Shown here in pieces: positions 8,566-16,493 of a DNA stretch of 64,000 bases. The first letter of the stretch is position 1. Every line of letters starts with the position of its first letter. Under the pieces are notes generated by a model. That model was not told where the DNA came from. It ran no database searches and saw nothing but the letters and a program-made list of their open reading frames with translations. The stretch is from the NCBI GenBank assembly GCA_964474215.1, contig CAYYRQ010000003.1, positions 57,772-121,771 on the forward strand, given 5' to 3'. The translations under genes were made by a program, and so were the position numbers. The stretch comes from UBA9655 sp964474215. Its GTDB lineage: Bacteria; Pseudomonadota; Alphaproteobacteria; UBA9655.

Positions 8566-8683
8566 AACGCGCTCCTTTGTCATAAGCGCTTGCATCTTAA
8601 GATTCCGATTGAGCTGTTTTAATCAGGAAAATGTATTTAGGATAGGCAACTGGGGGGAATTCCCCCAATCTTATTAAGGACAT

Positions 8684-8729
8684 AAAAAATGGACCTCATG
8701 TTAGGAAACAGGGATTCCCCATGAGGCCC
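8684..8729 (-). terminator. Intrinsic terminator
   Basis: On the minus strand GGGCCTCATG (8729-8720) pairs with CATGAGGTCC (8700-8691), with one G-T pair, and is followed by ATTTTTT. It lies about 55 bases after the small exported-protein gene at 8785-9087 and should end its transcript. Confidence 0.75.
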
Positions 8730-8784
8730 ATAGCATCTTTCCCCATATTTCCACGAAGAAAGACAAAAACGCTTTCGGTGAATT

Positions 8785-9087
8785 TTATCGATAAACACCT
8801 GGATATGTTAGTTGGACGCCACGAGATTGAACACCGGCGCTAGGTGACCTTATAACGGCTCCTCCCACCATGGACTTTACACCTTCAGCACGAGACATTC
8901 TCTCACGTCCAGTTGCATTTTGCCCGTATCTCTCGCCATCTGTACCAGTGTATGACGTATTCCCAGCAAGATCCGTGTGAGATCTTACAGCTGGCTTTCC
9001 GTCAGGTGATCGAGTTGCATTTGCACCATCGAATCCTGCCGCAACAATTCCAAGCGTGATTAAAGAAGTAAATATTAAGCCTTTCAT
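8785..9087 (-). CDS. Small secreted protein, glycine- and serine-rich
   Basis: A 100-residue protein with a signal peptide ending near ANA (about residue 24). The mature 75 residues are polar, rich in Gly, Ser, Arg and Thr, with no cysteine, and look disordered (for example NTSYTGTDGERYGQ). No family was recognised. GGGAG lies just before the ATG, and a strong terminator follows, so it is a single-gene transcript. It sits upstream of the nuclease-like gene; whether it is a partner or inhibitor cannot be told from the sequence. Confidence 0.6.
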   Translation of the reverse strand: MKGLIFTSLITLGIVAAGFDGANATRSPDGKPAVRSHTDLAGNTSYTGTDGERYGQNATGRERMSRAEGVKSMVGGAVIRSPSAGVQSRGVQLTYPGVYR

Positions 9088-9284
9088 AAATGATCTCCCT
9101 TCATTTAGGTTTAATAGTATTCTGTTTTTATGATTTGTTTTATGAATTTAATAATACACTATATATTTTAATTATTCATTAATATTAAATACAATTTTAA
9201 TTGAATTGAAAAGATCTCGCTATACATGTCTAAGAAATTTTTGATATTATAATAAGAACAATATTATATGATGAGGGGCTTCTT

Positions 9285-9671
9285 ATGAAAAAAATTTTGG
9301 GGGTGATTACCATCGCTCTCTTGCATTTTAATTTTACAGCAATTGCTACCTGCCCCAAGATAGACAAGGATGGTATTTCTTCTTTTCTTGTTGCGATTAA
9401 AGGCGCAGATTATAAATCCAGAATCAAGCGATATACGTTTAAATACAAAGGTTATACTTGGTTCTTGGAAAGCGGTTATTTTAATTTTCTAACCCAGAAG
9501 GATTTTGATAAACGATTTCTATATGATCTTGTCGAAATTAAATTTGATAAATCATCAACTGAAAATAAAAAGCTCCGTTGTCATTACAAATCGTTCTATA
9601 AACTCATTTACCAGGATGATCCTGATTTAAAACATGAATACAATTTCCATATGACGCGCATTATTCAATAA
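9285..9671 (+). CDS. Small secreted protein, possibly DUF3757-like
   Basis: A 128-residue protein with a signal peptide of about 21 residues ending in AIA, then TCPKIDKDGI. The mature part is rich in Lys, Tyr and Phe, with two cysteines about 77 residues apart (TCPK and RCHYK), fitting a single disulfide. The CP start, the central tryptophan strand YTWFLESG and the late CHY recall DUF3757-type small exported proteins; confidence in that is low. GAGGGGC precedes the ATG. It is divergent from the 8785 gene and convergent with the 9681 gene. Confidence 0.55.
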   Translation: MKKILGVITIALLHFNFTAIATCPKIDKDGISSFLVAIKGADYKSRIKRYTFKYKGYTWFLESGYFNFLTQKDFDKRFLYDLVEIKFDKSSTENKKLRCHYKSFYKLIYQDDPDLKHEYNFHMTRIIQ

Positions 9672-9680
9672 TTGATAGAA

Positions 9681-10136
9681 TTAACTCCCAAGCTTCGTCA
9701 CGTCCTTAAATCGATAGATTAATGTGGGCTGGGTTTTTTCCGCAACCGAATCAATTTTATCATGCCTCAATTGTTCTGTTTCTTTTGTCTGAGAGAGCAA
9801 ATCATCGATTTTGGATTCATCAATCCACATCAAACCAATGGTAATGATATCACTTGGATCACTGATATTTTCACCGGCCAAAACATACGTAGGAGCAGGG
9901 AAATAGTGATCTAGTTTTTGGCCCTCCTTCAACGGAGGCAGCCATGCCTTGTAAAAATCTTCGTAGGTTTTTTCAGGATGGAGCTTACGAAATAAAACAC
10001 CAAAGATTTGGGGTGGGAACATGTGAGGTGCTAGGCTTCTAAAAAAATCTTCCTGCTCTTCCTCTGATAGTTTGCGAAATTTGGTCAGTGCTTCTTTGAT
10101 CTGACCATTTTGGAGGAGAGATTTAATTTCATCCAT
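9681..10136 (-). CDS. Hypothetical protein, cytoplasmic
   Basis: A 151-residue protein with no signal peptide or membrane segment. The first 50 residues are helical and charged (LLQNGQIKEALTKF looks like a tetratricopeptide-style helix pair). The rest predicts mixed strands, with YVLAGENISDPSD and IGLMWIDESKID. AGGA lies 9 bases before the ATG. No family is recognised. It is followed at once by the convergent small secreted protein gene and is about 65 bases from the 10201 gene, which reads the same way. Confidence 0.55.
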   Translation of the reverse strand: MDEIKSLLQNGQIKEALTKFRKLSEEEQEDFFRSLAPHMFPPQIFGVLFRKLHPEKTYEDFYKAWLPPLKEGQKLDHYFPAPTYVLAGENISDPSDIITIGLMWIDESKIDDLLSQTKETEQLRHDKIDSVAEKTQPTLIYRFKDVTKLGS

Positions 10137-10200
10137 GATCTGAAATCCTATTCATTTTATAAAGAAGTTTTCAGTATTTCATATAACTATTATTAAATCC

Positions 10201-11151
10201 TTAACTTACAGGGTCTTTCTCTTCCGATTCAATTTCTAAGTTTCCATATTTTTCTTGAAAATATTCTAAAAACTTTTGCTTTGCAGAATCATCGGATTTT
10301 TCTGAAGGGTTATACCGGGTAATCGTTGCAAAACGCCTTCTTTCTCCCCCCACTTCAGAGACAGAATCTGAATCATCGCCCGAAAGGTCGCCATAAATAC
10401 CTTCGAGTTTCTTGATACCTTTTGCTATTCTTTTAGGGTGCAAATCTTTTGCCGAAGGAGATCTGGCTTTTTTTGCAAACTCATGTAGTTCTTGCTCCCA
10501 AAGATCTCTGCGGGGTAGTTGCTCTAAGTGTTCCATAGTTAAACCAAATGGGCCAAATGTCATAACGATCTTACTTTTTACTTTTTGCACCGCTTTCACA
10601 AGGTTACAAACTGTTAGCAGGTTTCCATCAGGTGTGACAGCACCATTCAAGAGAGCTTTAAGTTCTTGATCAATTTTAGAAGTTCTCTTCACAGCTCTCC
10701 TATTGGCTAAGAGCTGTAAAGATTCTTTTTCAAAGGACAATTCTACAACACGATTTACTGTCGTCCAAGACAATCGTGCCAAAGAAGGGCACCACTTAAA
10801 TGTCGTCGCTAAATTAACAATGTCAACAGTGGGCTCAGAATCGACACCTCCTCCTGCAATTCTGACCATTTCTTGCCTTTTGATAACAAGGGACAAATTT
10901 AAGCCACAAGCCTCCTTCAAGTTAACAAGTTTACTAAGAGGAGGATAGCCATTCTCTATCTCATCAACTGTAAATATTTCAGAATGCGGCCGATGTTTTG
11001 GTTCACTTTTGTGATGTGGAAGATCCCCATTCGATAAAGTTCTTTGCAGTTTTCTTGGCTTTTCAATTTCATGGGAACCAAACTCAGGATCACTTTGCAT
11101 AGAAAAACAGGGACTGGAAACAAACAAAACAAAAATAAAAAAACTTTTCAT
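10201..11151 (-). CDS. Secreted protein of unknown function
   Basis: A 316-residue protein with a short signal peptide (MKSFFIFVLFVSSPCFS). The mature chain is charged and mostly helical, with no membrane segment. The stretch at about residues 260-280 is acidic and serine-rich (GDLSGDDSDSVSEVGG) and the C-terminus is acidic. No enzymatic motif was seen. GAGGT lies 10 bases before the ATG. Together with its neighbours it forms a run of exported proteins of unknown family, which is the reason to consider it a possible secreted effector. Confidence 0.55.
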   Translation of the reverse strand: MKSFFIFVLFVSSPCFSMQSDPEFGSHEIEKPRKLQRTLSNGDLPHHKSEPKHRPHSEIFTVDEIENGYPPLSKLVNLKEACGLNLSLVIKRQEMVRIAGGGVDSEPTVDIVNLATTFKWCPSLARLSWTTVNRVVELSFEKESLQLLANRRAVKRTSKIDQELKALLNGAVTPDGNLLTVCNLVKAVQKVKSKIVMTFGPFGLTMEHLEQLPRRDLWEQELHEFAKKARSPSAKDLHPKRIAKGIKKLEGIYGDLSGDDSDSVSEVGGERRRFATITRYNPSEKSDDSAKQKFLEYFQEKYGNLEIESEEKDPVS

Positions 11152-11209
11152 ATAATAAATACCTCACTGGGAAGTCTAAACTTAGATATTACCAAAAGTA
11201 ATATTAAGG

Positions 11210-12043
11210 TCAATTCATTTGTTCAAGTCTTTTTGCCACCTTCAAAAACCACTCCGGCGACTCCCTATCTTCGATGCACCAAATGCTAGCGAGCACAGCT
11301 TGAGAAAAGGCCCACCCGATGACGCACTCACGATCGAAGCCTAGCCGTTCAGTTATAATGGACATGCGTCGTTCCAATATATTCGGATCCTGGCAAAGCT
11401 GAGTAAAATTGAGAGGATTACGCAACATGGCTCCCACCTCATAGCAGGGCTCCCCGATATAGCCTTTCGGATCAATGGCAAGCCACCCCCGACAATGATC
11501 AAAAAGAACATTGTCGTGATGAAGATCACCATGAAGTAAAATGACCGCACTTTGGGAGCTTGCTAGTTCCTGATAAATATCTTTTGCTTTTTGCACTAAT
11601 TCCCTAGGAATGATATCCGATTGAGATTCAAGATATCTTGAGAAGCCGCTTTGAAGATCTGCAACCGATTTGTAATTTCCGGAAAATAATTTCTTTGAAT
11701 GCAATTTTTGAATCACATCGCAGATAATTTCAGTTGCTTGCTCATCTCTTCCTTTAGAAACGAGCTCAGACAAATGAACCCCAGGTTGAGCACATTCAAG
11801 CAAAGCAGCTTCACCGGATTCGGCAAGAATGTTCACGGCACCATATCCATCATAATGTCGCAGCACAGATGCTGTTTGTTCATCTCCATTATCTTGGGAT
11901 ATCTTTAGGATACAAGGCATACCTGACCACAGGGCTTCTACAACTATGCCCGTTTTTGTTTTTTGGAGATTTCCAATACCCGTTAAATTCCAATGGGTTA
12001 TATATTTTTTTAGATCCGGCATCTTGTCACTATTATACACCAT
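11210..12043 (-). CDS. Aminoglycoside/hydroxyurea O-phosphotransferase (APH(6)-like kinase)
   Basis: A 277-residue kinase of the APH_6_hur family (streptomycin 6-kinase and hydroxyurea phosphotransferase). The catalytic loop is LLHGDLHHDNVL (the HGDxxxxN Brenner motif) and is followed by WLAIDPKGYIGEPCYEVG, whose Asp is the magnesium-binding DPK seen in this subfamily. The N-terminal lobe has the nucleotide-binding strand region near MPCILKIS. It would phosphorylate a small hydroxylated substrate with ATP in the cytoplasm; true substrate is unknown and chromosomal members need not give resistance. Two starts are possible, 12043 or an ATG at 12022; neither has a strong Shine-Dalgarno site. Confidence 0.8.
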   Translation of the reverse strand: MVYNSDKMPDLKKYITHWNLTGIGNLQKTKTGIVVEALWSGMPCILKISQDNGDEQTASVLRHYDGYGAVNILAESGEAALLECAQPGVHLSELVSKGRDEQATEIICDVIQKLHSKKLFSGNYKSVADLQSGFSRYLESQSDIIPRELVQKAKDIYQELASSQSAVILLHGDLHHDNVLFDHCRGWLAIDPKGYIGEPCYEVGAMLRNPLNFTQLCQDPNILERRMSIITERLGFDRECVIGWAFSQAVLASIWCIEDRESPEWFLKVAKRLEQMN

Positions 12044-12082
12044 TCTGAATGGGTTAGGACCATTATAATTTACTTTCCCTGG

Positions 12083-12113
12083 TTGACATCAACCCCAACG
12101 CACCCCATATAAT
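12083..12113 (+). promoter_or_regulatory. Strong sigma-70-like promoter with long leader
   Basis: TTGACA at 12083-12088 and TATAAT at 12108-12113 are perfect consensus boxes, but 19 bases apart. The next ATG is 12254, so the transcript would have a leader of about 130 bases. The leader includes AGGCT/AGCCT arms and a T-run (GAAAATCTTTTTTT) near 12175-12188 that could end a short RNA. It could drive the broken gene at 12254 or a small RNA; neither is proven. Confidence 0.5.
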
Positions 12114-12253
12114 AGATGTAGGCTACTCGGGAAGCCTGTACCCACAAAAGAGGAACTCACCCGATCGTTGATTGAAAATCTTTTTTTCATTCATTTCACT
12201 TTTTGTTTCGCTCAGAGCGTGGGTTGCGAGCGGTAGAAAACAAAGAGGTTGAT

Positions 12254-12739
12254 ATGAATAGACTCTACTCTGACATCATTTTAGATGAATTTAAAACCAA
12301 AGCATCCCGGCTGTTAAAGGCAAGCCGGAATGGCGATAGGGTTGCGACCCAAAAGCTTGACGAGCTTGGTGTAAGCCGGCCAAGTGGGTGGAAGCTAAAA
12401 GACGCACTGTCTATCATAGCCAAGGACTATGGGTTCGAAACATGGGTTGCTCTGAAATCTTTTGTCGAAAACCCGTTTGAAGAAAAAATAACCAGTCGCT
12501 TCCTTAACCATTGGTTTAGTACCTATGATGAAGCGGCCGATTATCGAGCAGTAAATGGAGGCTATCTACTTCCCTACAAAAACTAATTTTTTGTCTGTGA
12601 GGACCACTTCATTAAAGATGCAGGTTTCAAACCTCAGGATCTTCTGTGGCAAGAAATCAGATTTGATTGGGTCAAACCTCAAAACCCTACAGCTTTGTTT
12701 CATTTGTATGAGCAACTTATAAAATCGAGGGGAAAATAA
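12254..12739 (+). pseudogene. Hypothetical protein gene broken by one in-frame stop
   Basis: The ATG at 12254 follows AGAGG and opens a frame of 110 codons that ends at a TAA at 12584-12586. The same frame then continues without a further stop for 50 sense codons (FFVCEDHFIKDAGF and DWVKPQNPTALFHLYEQL) to a TAA at 12737-12739. The first stop interrupts LPYKN-stop-FFVCEDHF, and a CAA-to-TAA change would explain it. The N-terminal part has the KDALSIIAKDYGFETW pattern found in small alpha-helical domains often placed before ankyrin or glyoxalase-like domains. An intact version would be 161 residues. Readthrough or a genuine shorter protein are alternatives. Confidence 0.7.
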
Positions 12740-12746
12740 CGGATGT

Positions 12747-12773
12747 GCGGCTTCCTCCAGGAAGCCGCCTTTT
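12747..12773 (+). terminator. Intrinsic terminator
   Basis: GCGGCTTCC (12747-12755) and GGAAGCCGC (12760-12768) form a 9-bp GC-rich stem with a 4-base loop, followed by CTTTTATG. It lies between convergent genes: the broken gene and the XRE-cupin gene. Confidence 0.75.
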
Positions 12774-13335
12774 ATGCTTTATCTTCCAAATACACCACGC
12801 TGACACCAACAGATACATCCTTTGTGGGATTTCGGTAGGAATGGTTTTTATGGCCAGGAAAAGAAAGAACCGCCCCTTTTTCAATTTGAAATTCCTCACC
12901 ATCCACATGGATTAGTACTTTCCCTTTTACACAGGTAAAGTATTCCCATGTCCCGCGCAGGTGAGGAATACCTTGCAAGCCTGCCTGAGGGCGGAGCACA
13001 AGTTGTTCAAACTGAAGTCCCGGTATGGACTGGGGAAGCAAATCGACTTTAAAAACCTTGCCTTGACTCAAGCTTTCCTGTTTCAGCATATCCGACGAAT
13101 ACAACTTTATTTCACCCCGACTGAATGTGGACAAAAGTTCTTCCATCTTCACCCCAAGAGTTTCCGCCAGCCGAACCACAGCTGTCAATGTGGGATTCGC
13201 CGTTCCATTTTCAATGGTGGAAATGGTTGAGCGATTCACGCCCGAGCGCGCCGCGAGTTGCTCTTGGGAAAGGCCCCTTGCCAAGCGAAGAGCCTTCATA
13301 TTCTTTGCTAATTTATCCGGTAACTTTGTGATCAT
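12772..13335 (-). CDS. XRE-family regulator with C-terminal cupin domain
   Basis: A 187-residue regulator. Residues 10-65 form an HTH_3 domain (LARGLSQEQLAARSGVNRST and ISTIENGTANPT). Residues 110-180 form a cupin_2 barrel (GTWEYFTCVKGKVLIHVDG and LSFPGHKNHSYRN), which probably binds a small ligand. Such proteins usually repress their own gene or a divergent neighbour. Here the flavodoxin-like gene starts 87 bases away on the other strand, so it is the likely target; the gap must hold both promoters. No clear Shine-Dalgarno site precedes the ATG. Confidence 0.88.
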   Translation of the reverse strand: MITKLPDKLAKNMKALRLARGLSQEQLAARSGVNRSTISTIENGTANPTLTAVVRLAETLGVKMEELLSTFSRGEIKLYSSDMLKQESLSQGKVFKVDLLPQSIPGLQFEQLVLRPQAGLQGIPHLRGTWEYFTCVKGKVLIHVDGEEFQIEKGAVLSFPGHKNHSYRNPTKDVSVGVSVVYLEDKA

Positions 13336-13422
13336 ATGAGAATTATGCGATTATTCTAACATTTTCGTCAAATAAAATCACAACTTGACCTAAACTTACT
13401 CCACAACAATCGGAAAGTTTTG

Positions 13423-13983
13423 ATGTTAAAAGTAGCTATTCCTTTTTACTCTGGTGCAGGACATACACGCAAACTGGCGTCCTTCATCAAGCAAGGCGTT
13501 GAAGCCGATGAGTCCCTTTCAGCAAAGATAATCGATGTTGAAACCATAACCGACGCAGAATGGGAATACATTCATGAATCCCATGGGATCATTTTTGGAA
13601 CACCCACCTACATGGGATCCATCGCTGCACAGTATAAACTCTTTCTTGAAAAAACCAGCTCAGAGCTTTGGCTTAAACTAAAGTGGAGTGATAAAATTGC
13701 CGGTGGATTTACCGTTGGGTCTGCCCCCAGTGGGGACAAGCTTAACACACTAACCTCTCTTGCTCTTTTCGCCGCAGAGCATGGTATGATATGGGCCGGA
13801 TTCAATCATATCGGAAGCCTCCACACAAAGGATGGGAAAGGAATTAATAACGATGGGTCATGGCTGGGGCTCATGGCCACATCCGACCCGGATAAATGTA
13901 AACTGATTCATGATCGTGATGAACGATCCGCAAAACTTTTTGGAAAACGCATGGGCAAAATTGTAAAAAGATGGGAAGAATAA
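13423..13983 (+). CDS. Flavodoxin-like NAD(P)H:quinone oxidoreductase, WrbA-like
   Basis: A 186-residue flavodoxin-fold protein. The N-terminal phosphate-binding loop is YSGAGHTRKLA, the second FMN loop is GTPTYMGSIAAQYKLFLEKT, and the third is FTVGSAPSGDKLNTL with TLxSL-like spacing. This is the pattern of WrbA and related FMN-dependent quinone or nitro-compound reductases. I start at the ATG 13423; a TTG just upstream would add one residue. It is divergent from an XRE-cupin regulator, which likely controls it in response to a small molecule or redox cue. Confidence 0.82.
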   Translation: MLKVAIPFYSGAGHTRKLASFIKQGVEADESLSAKIIDVETITDAEWEYIHESHGIIFGTPTYMGSIAAQYKLFLEKTSSELWLKLKWSDKIAGGFTVGSAPSGDKLNTLTSLALFAAEHGMIWAGFNHIGSLHTKDGKGINNDGSWLGLMATSDPDKCKLIHDRDERSAKLFGKRMGKIVKRWEE

Positions 13984-13991
13984 ATAAAGGA

Positions 13992-14456
13992 TTAAACCAT
14001 CTCACTATGAAAAGAAAATTCCTTTTCCCCACTAATCCACTTAGGCAAGAGGGCTTTTAAAGGTTCGGGCCGAAAATCAATGTCCTTAATCTTTTCCATA
14101 GGATGCCATAACACCTTGATGTGCTTTTCCATTTGAGGAATGGCTTGGCCTACTTTCAACGAAGGTGAGTTCACGAGGAAAAAGAAATTGTATTCATGGT
14201 TGTGGCAAATACTGCTGTGTCCTGGCTCAAAGCTATATTCCAGGCACCCCAATAATTTCCCAACCTGACACGCTTGGCCCGTTTCTTCCAAAATTTCCCT
14301 TTTCACCGTTTGCTCGGCGCTTTCTCCATTTTCAATATGCCCACCGGGAAGAAAATAAAAGGGGGGGTTGATATCCAGGGTTTTACAAACAAGAATGTGC
14401 CCATCATCAACAAGGACACCGCGGCTCAGTACATGGATATTTGCTTGGGGATTCAT
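13992..14456 (-). CDS. Nudix hydrolase
   Basis: A 154-residue Nudix protein. The Nudix box is intact: GHIENGESAEQTVKREILEE, followed by TG, that is G-x5-E-x7-R-E-x2-E-E-x-G, in residues 38-60. These enzymes hydrolyse nucleoside diphosphates linked to another group, using magnesium held by the box glutamates. The substrate cannot be read from the sequence. Its ATG overlaps the stop of the alanyl-editing gene by 4 bases (ATGA), so the two are translationally coupled; AGGAAGG sits about 10 bases upstream. Confidence 0.88.
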   Translation of the reverse strand: MNPQANIHVLSRGVLVDDGHILVCKTLDINPPFYFLPGGHIENGESAEQTVKREILEETGQACQVGKLLGCLEYSFEPGHSSICHNHEYNFFFLVNSPSLKVGQAIPQMEKHIKVLWHPMEKIKDIDFRPEPLKALLPKWISGEKEFSFHSEMV

Positions 14457-15103
14457 TGAGCAGTACCTTCCTCAACCAATATAATCTCAATTCTCTCTTT
14501 CCCTTTACCAATGTTTTTTCGTTTCAAACTGACATAACCCACCTCAGCCGTTGACCTCACATGGGTTCCACCACATGGAACACGACTAAACCCTTCGATT
14601 TCCCAGTAGCGTTTTTGAGTTTGTTCATCGATGTAGCCTTTTTGAATCGGCAGATCTTTATCAATGATTTCATTATAATCCCTTAAAATATCATCAAAAT
14701 GGCCTGAGATATTTTGATCACTCATAAAATCGATTCGCGCTTTATCTTCTGAAATATGGGCGCCGATTTTCTCAAAGCCATATTTTTGGGTGACCAACTC
14801 CAAGATTAATTCGGCTGCAAAATGGAGGCGCATCAACCGATAACGACGTGGCCAATCAATCTCCAGATGAACGGGGTCACCCTCTTGCAGATTATGTCCT
14901 TCATCAAGTGTATAATAGATGAGAGGACCTTCGATTCCAGAACTTATAATTGGTAAACCATTGAGGGTCGCTCTATCACTTTCTTGCCCTCCAGAAAAGG
15001 AAAAGGCGATTGTTTCTTCCAAAAGAATCTTATTTCCAGCTACGGACTTCACTTTTGTTTGCAAGCTTGTTTGATAGGGATCTTCCCAGAATACCTTCCG
15101 CAT
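14453..15103 (-). CDS. Freestanding alanyl-tRNA editing protein (AlaX-like)
   Basis: A 216-residue protein from the ATG at 15103, chosen because AAAAAGG lies upstream; 14 codons earlier is a weaker start. It resembles the AlaRS editing domain, which removes Ser or Gly wrongly attached to tRNA-Ala. The C-terminal zinc motif CGGTH is present and followed by the typical GYVSLKRKNIGKGKERIEI. The first zinc motif, usually HxxxH, reads LHFAAE, so the second ligand is Glu; this occurs in some AlaX relatives but should be checked. It is the first gene of a two-gene operon with the Nudix gene. Confidence 0.8.
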   Translation of the reverse strand: MRKVFWEDPYQTSLQTKVKSVAGNKILLEETIAFSFSGGQESDRATLNGLPIISSGIEGPLIYYTLDEGHNLQEGDPVHLEIDWPRRYRLMRLHFAAELILELVTQKYGFEKIGAHISEDKARIDFMSDQNISGHFDDILRDYNEIIDKDLPIQKGYIDEQTQKRYWEIEGFSRVPCGGTHVRSTAEVGYVSLKRKNIGKGKERIEIILVEEGTAQ

Positions 15104-15180
15104 TGTGATACCTTTTTCAATAATGCAATTCCAACACTGTATCATACTCCAAAGCTATCTGAGTTGCACCTCCTGATAAA

Positions 15181-15226
15181 GACCTATAAAGTTACGCCAT
15201 GTTAAACCGAGAGCTATTGATAAAAT
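15181..15226 (+). repeat. Direct repeat copy 1, start region of GNAT gene
   Basis: Forty of 46 bases match 15801-15846, exactly 620 bp downstream. The repeat spans 18 bases before the ATG and the first nine codons (MLNRELLIK here, MFNRELLIK in azlC). See the matching copy. Confidence 0.85.
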
Positions 15227-15621
15227 GTATTCACTATAATGCACCTGATGTCCGAGATTTAATCAAGCTTGCTGTTGGGGCCCCATCTCCAGATAAAGTA
15301 CAGGCTGCCTTACTATCTTATAAAGAAGCAGGCCACTATCTTTTAGGATGTTATAGAGAACATAAACTAATTGGCTTAATAGGCTTTAATATTGAGAATA
15401 CCGAGGGCATAGTTAATCATATTGCTGTTTTCGAAACCAGCCAAAGAAAAGGAGTTGGCATGTATCTTATCACAGAAGTTCGCAACCGATTTCAAATTAA
15501 ATCTTGTAAAGCTGAAACAGATATAGACGGGAAAGTCTTTTACGAAAAATGCGGTTTCAACTGTATCCCCTTTGAGGGGAAATACAACACTCGGTATTCC
15601 TGTATATGGTCGGCCAACTAG
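15199..15621 (+). CDS. GNAT family N-acetyltransferase with borrowed azlC start
   Basis: A 140-residue protein. After a first block MLNRELLIK that matches the start of azlC downstream, it continues as a small GNAT enzyme: GHYLLGCYREHKLIGLIGF, the acetyl-CoA loop VFETSQRKGVGMYLI, and the end VFYEKCGFNCIPFEG. It transfers an acetyl group to an unknown amine. The N-terminal residues plus the upstream sequence are a near copy of the azlC start region, so the gene seems to have been joined to a duplicated start. It may share a regulatory input with azlC. Confidence 0.75.
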   Translation: MLNRELLIKCIHYNAPDVRDLIKLAVGAPSPDKVQAALLSYKEAGHYLLGCYREHKLIGLIGFNIENTEGIVNHIAVFETSQRKGVGMYLITEVRNRFQIKSCKAETDIDGKVFYEKCGFNCIPFEGKYNTRYSCIWSAN

Positions 15622-15800
15622 CCATGAAACACTAACTCACTGATAAAACATTCAAGAAAGGTTAATGATTCCTCAGTTGAAAATACTTTCAAAAATCAAC
15701 GGGAAACATACAAAATATTCTTGATTTAAACCTGAAGAAACCACCGTCTTGTTAGCGAATACTCTACCTAAAGCTTAAAGAAATTGCCTTTGAATGTAAG

Positions 15801-15846
15801 GACATATAAATTAAAGCCATGTTTAACAGAGAGCTATTGATAAAAT
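15801..15846 (+). repeat. Direct repeat copy 2, start region of azlC
   Basis: Matches 15181-15226 at 40 of 46 positions. The MFNRELLIK protein start fits AzlC-family proteins, so this is probably the original copy and the one before the GNAT gene the duplicate. Confidence 0.85.
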
Positions 15847-16493
15847 CCCTCCACGCATCACTTCCCGCGGCCTTTGGATATGTTCCGTTGGGGCTGGCGT
15901 TTGGCTTGTTTTGCGAGAATGAGCTCCATAATTGGTGGATCGCTCCTCTCATGAGCTTTTGGGTTTATGCGGGTGCCGCCCAATTCGCAGCCCTCTCTCT
16001 TCTCTTGGGTGGAACGGGGATTCTCTCCATTGTTCTCATGACTTTTATCATTAACCTTAGGCATGTATTCTATGGCCTTCCTTTCCTCAAAATTTTCAAG
16101 GGAGGGTTTTGGAAAAAGCAATATCTTATCTTTGGAATTACGGATGAAAGCTATTCCATTCTGACGGCATCATCACACAAAAATAATACGGATTTCTGTT
16201 TTTGGGTGACCGTTTTCACCCATGCCTATTGGGTTGTGGGAAGTCTAGTTGGCGCTGTGATCGGGGCTTTTATTCCTTATGATTTGGCCTTCCTGGAGTT
16301 CTCTCTTGTGGCCCTTTTCACCATTCTGGCCATTGAGCAATACTATGCGGTCGGAAAACTGTGGCCTATTATCGTTGGAGTGGTTGCGGCTTTGATCGGC
16401 CACTTCATTTCGTCCGAACACATGCTATTTATTGCGATGGCCATAGCCTCCCTTTTCATGTGGGGTATTCATATTAAGGAAAAGCACGCATGA
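15819..16493 (+). CDS. azlC: AzlC-family branched-chain amino acid exporter, large subunit
   Basis: A 224-residue protein with about seven membrane segments. It begins with LPAAFGYVPLGLAFGL and has MSFWVYAGAAQFAALSLL and FIINLRHVFYGLPF, which are typical of AzlC/YgaZ. With its small partner it forms an inner-membrane complex that exports branched-chain amino acids or similar compounds. The downstream azlD-like gene overlaps its stop by 4 bases (ATGA), the normal arrangement. AAGGA lies 15 bases before the ATG, a longer spacing than usual. Confidence 0.9.
   Translation: MFNRELLIKSLHASLPAAFGYVPLGLAFGLFCENELHNWWIAPLMSFWVYAGAAQFAALSLLLGGTGILSIVLMTFIINLRHVFYGLPFLKIFKGGFWKKQYLIFGITDESYSILTASSHKNNTDFCFWVTVFTHAYWVVGSLVGAVIGAFIPYDLAFLEFSLVALFTILAIEQYYAVGKLWPIIVGVVAALIGHFISSEHMLFIAMAIASLFMWGIHIKEKHA

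Noticed and set aside
8652..8666. GGGGGAATTCCCCC palindrome as an operator
   Set aside because: Short and GC-rich with no gene start nearby to regulate; more likely chance or part of transcript end structure.
5779..9087. Complete polymorphic toxin locus with immunity gene
   Set aside because: No recognisable immunity family, delivery module or pre-toxin domain was found; only the nuclease-like pattern and the copied tail support the idea.
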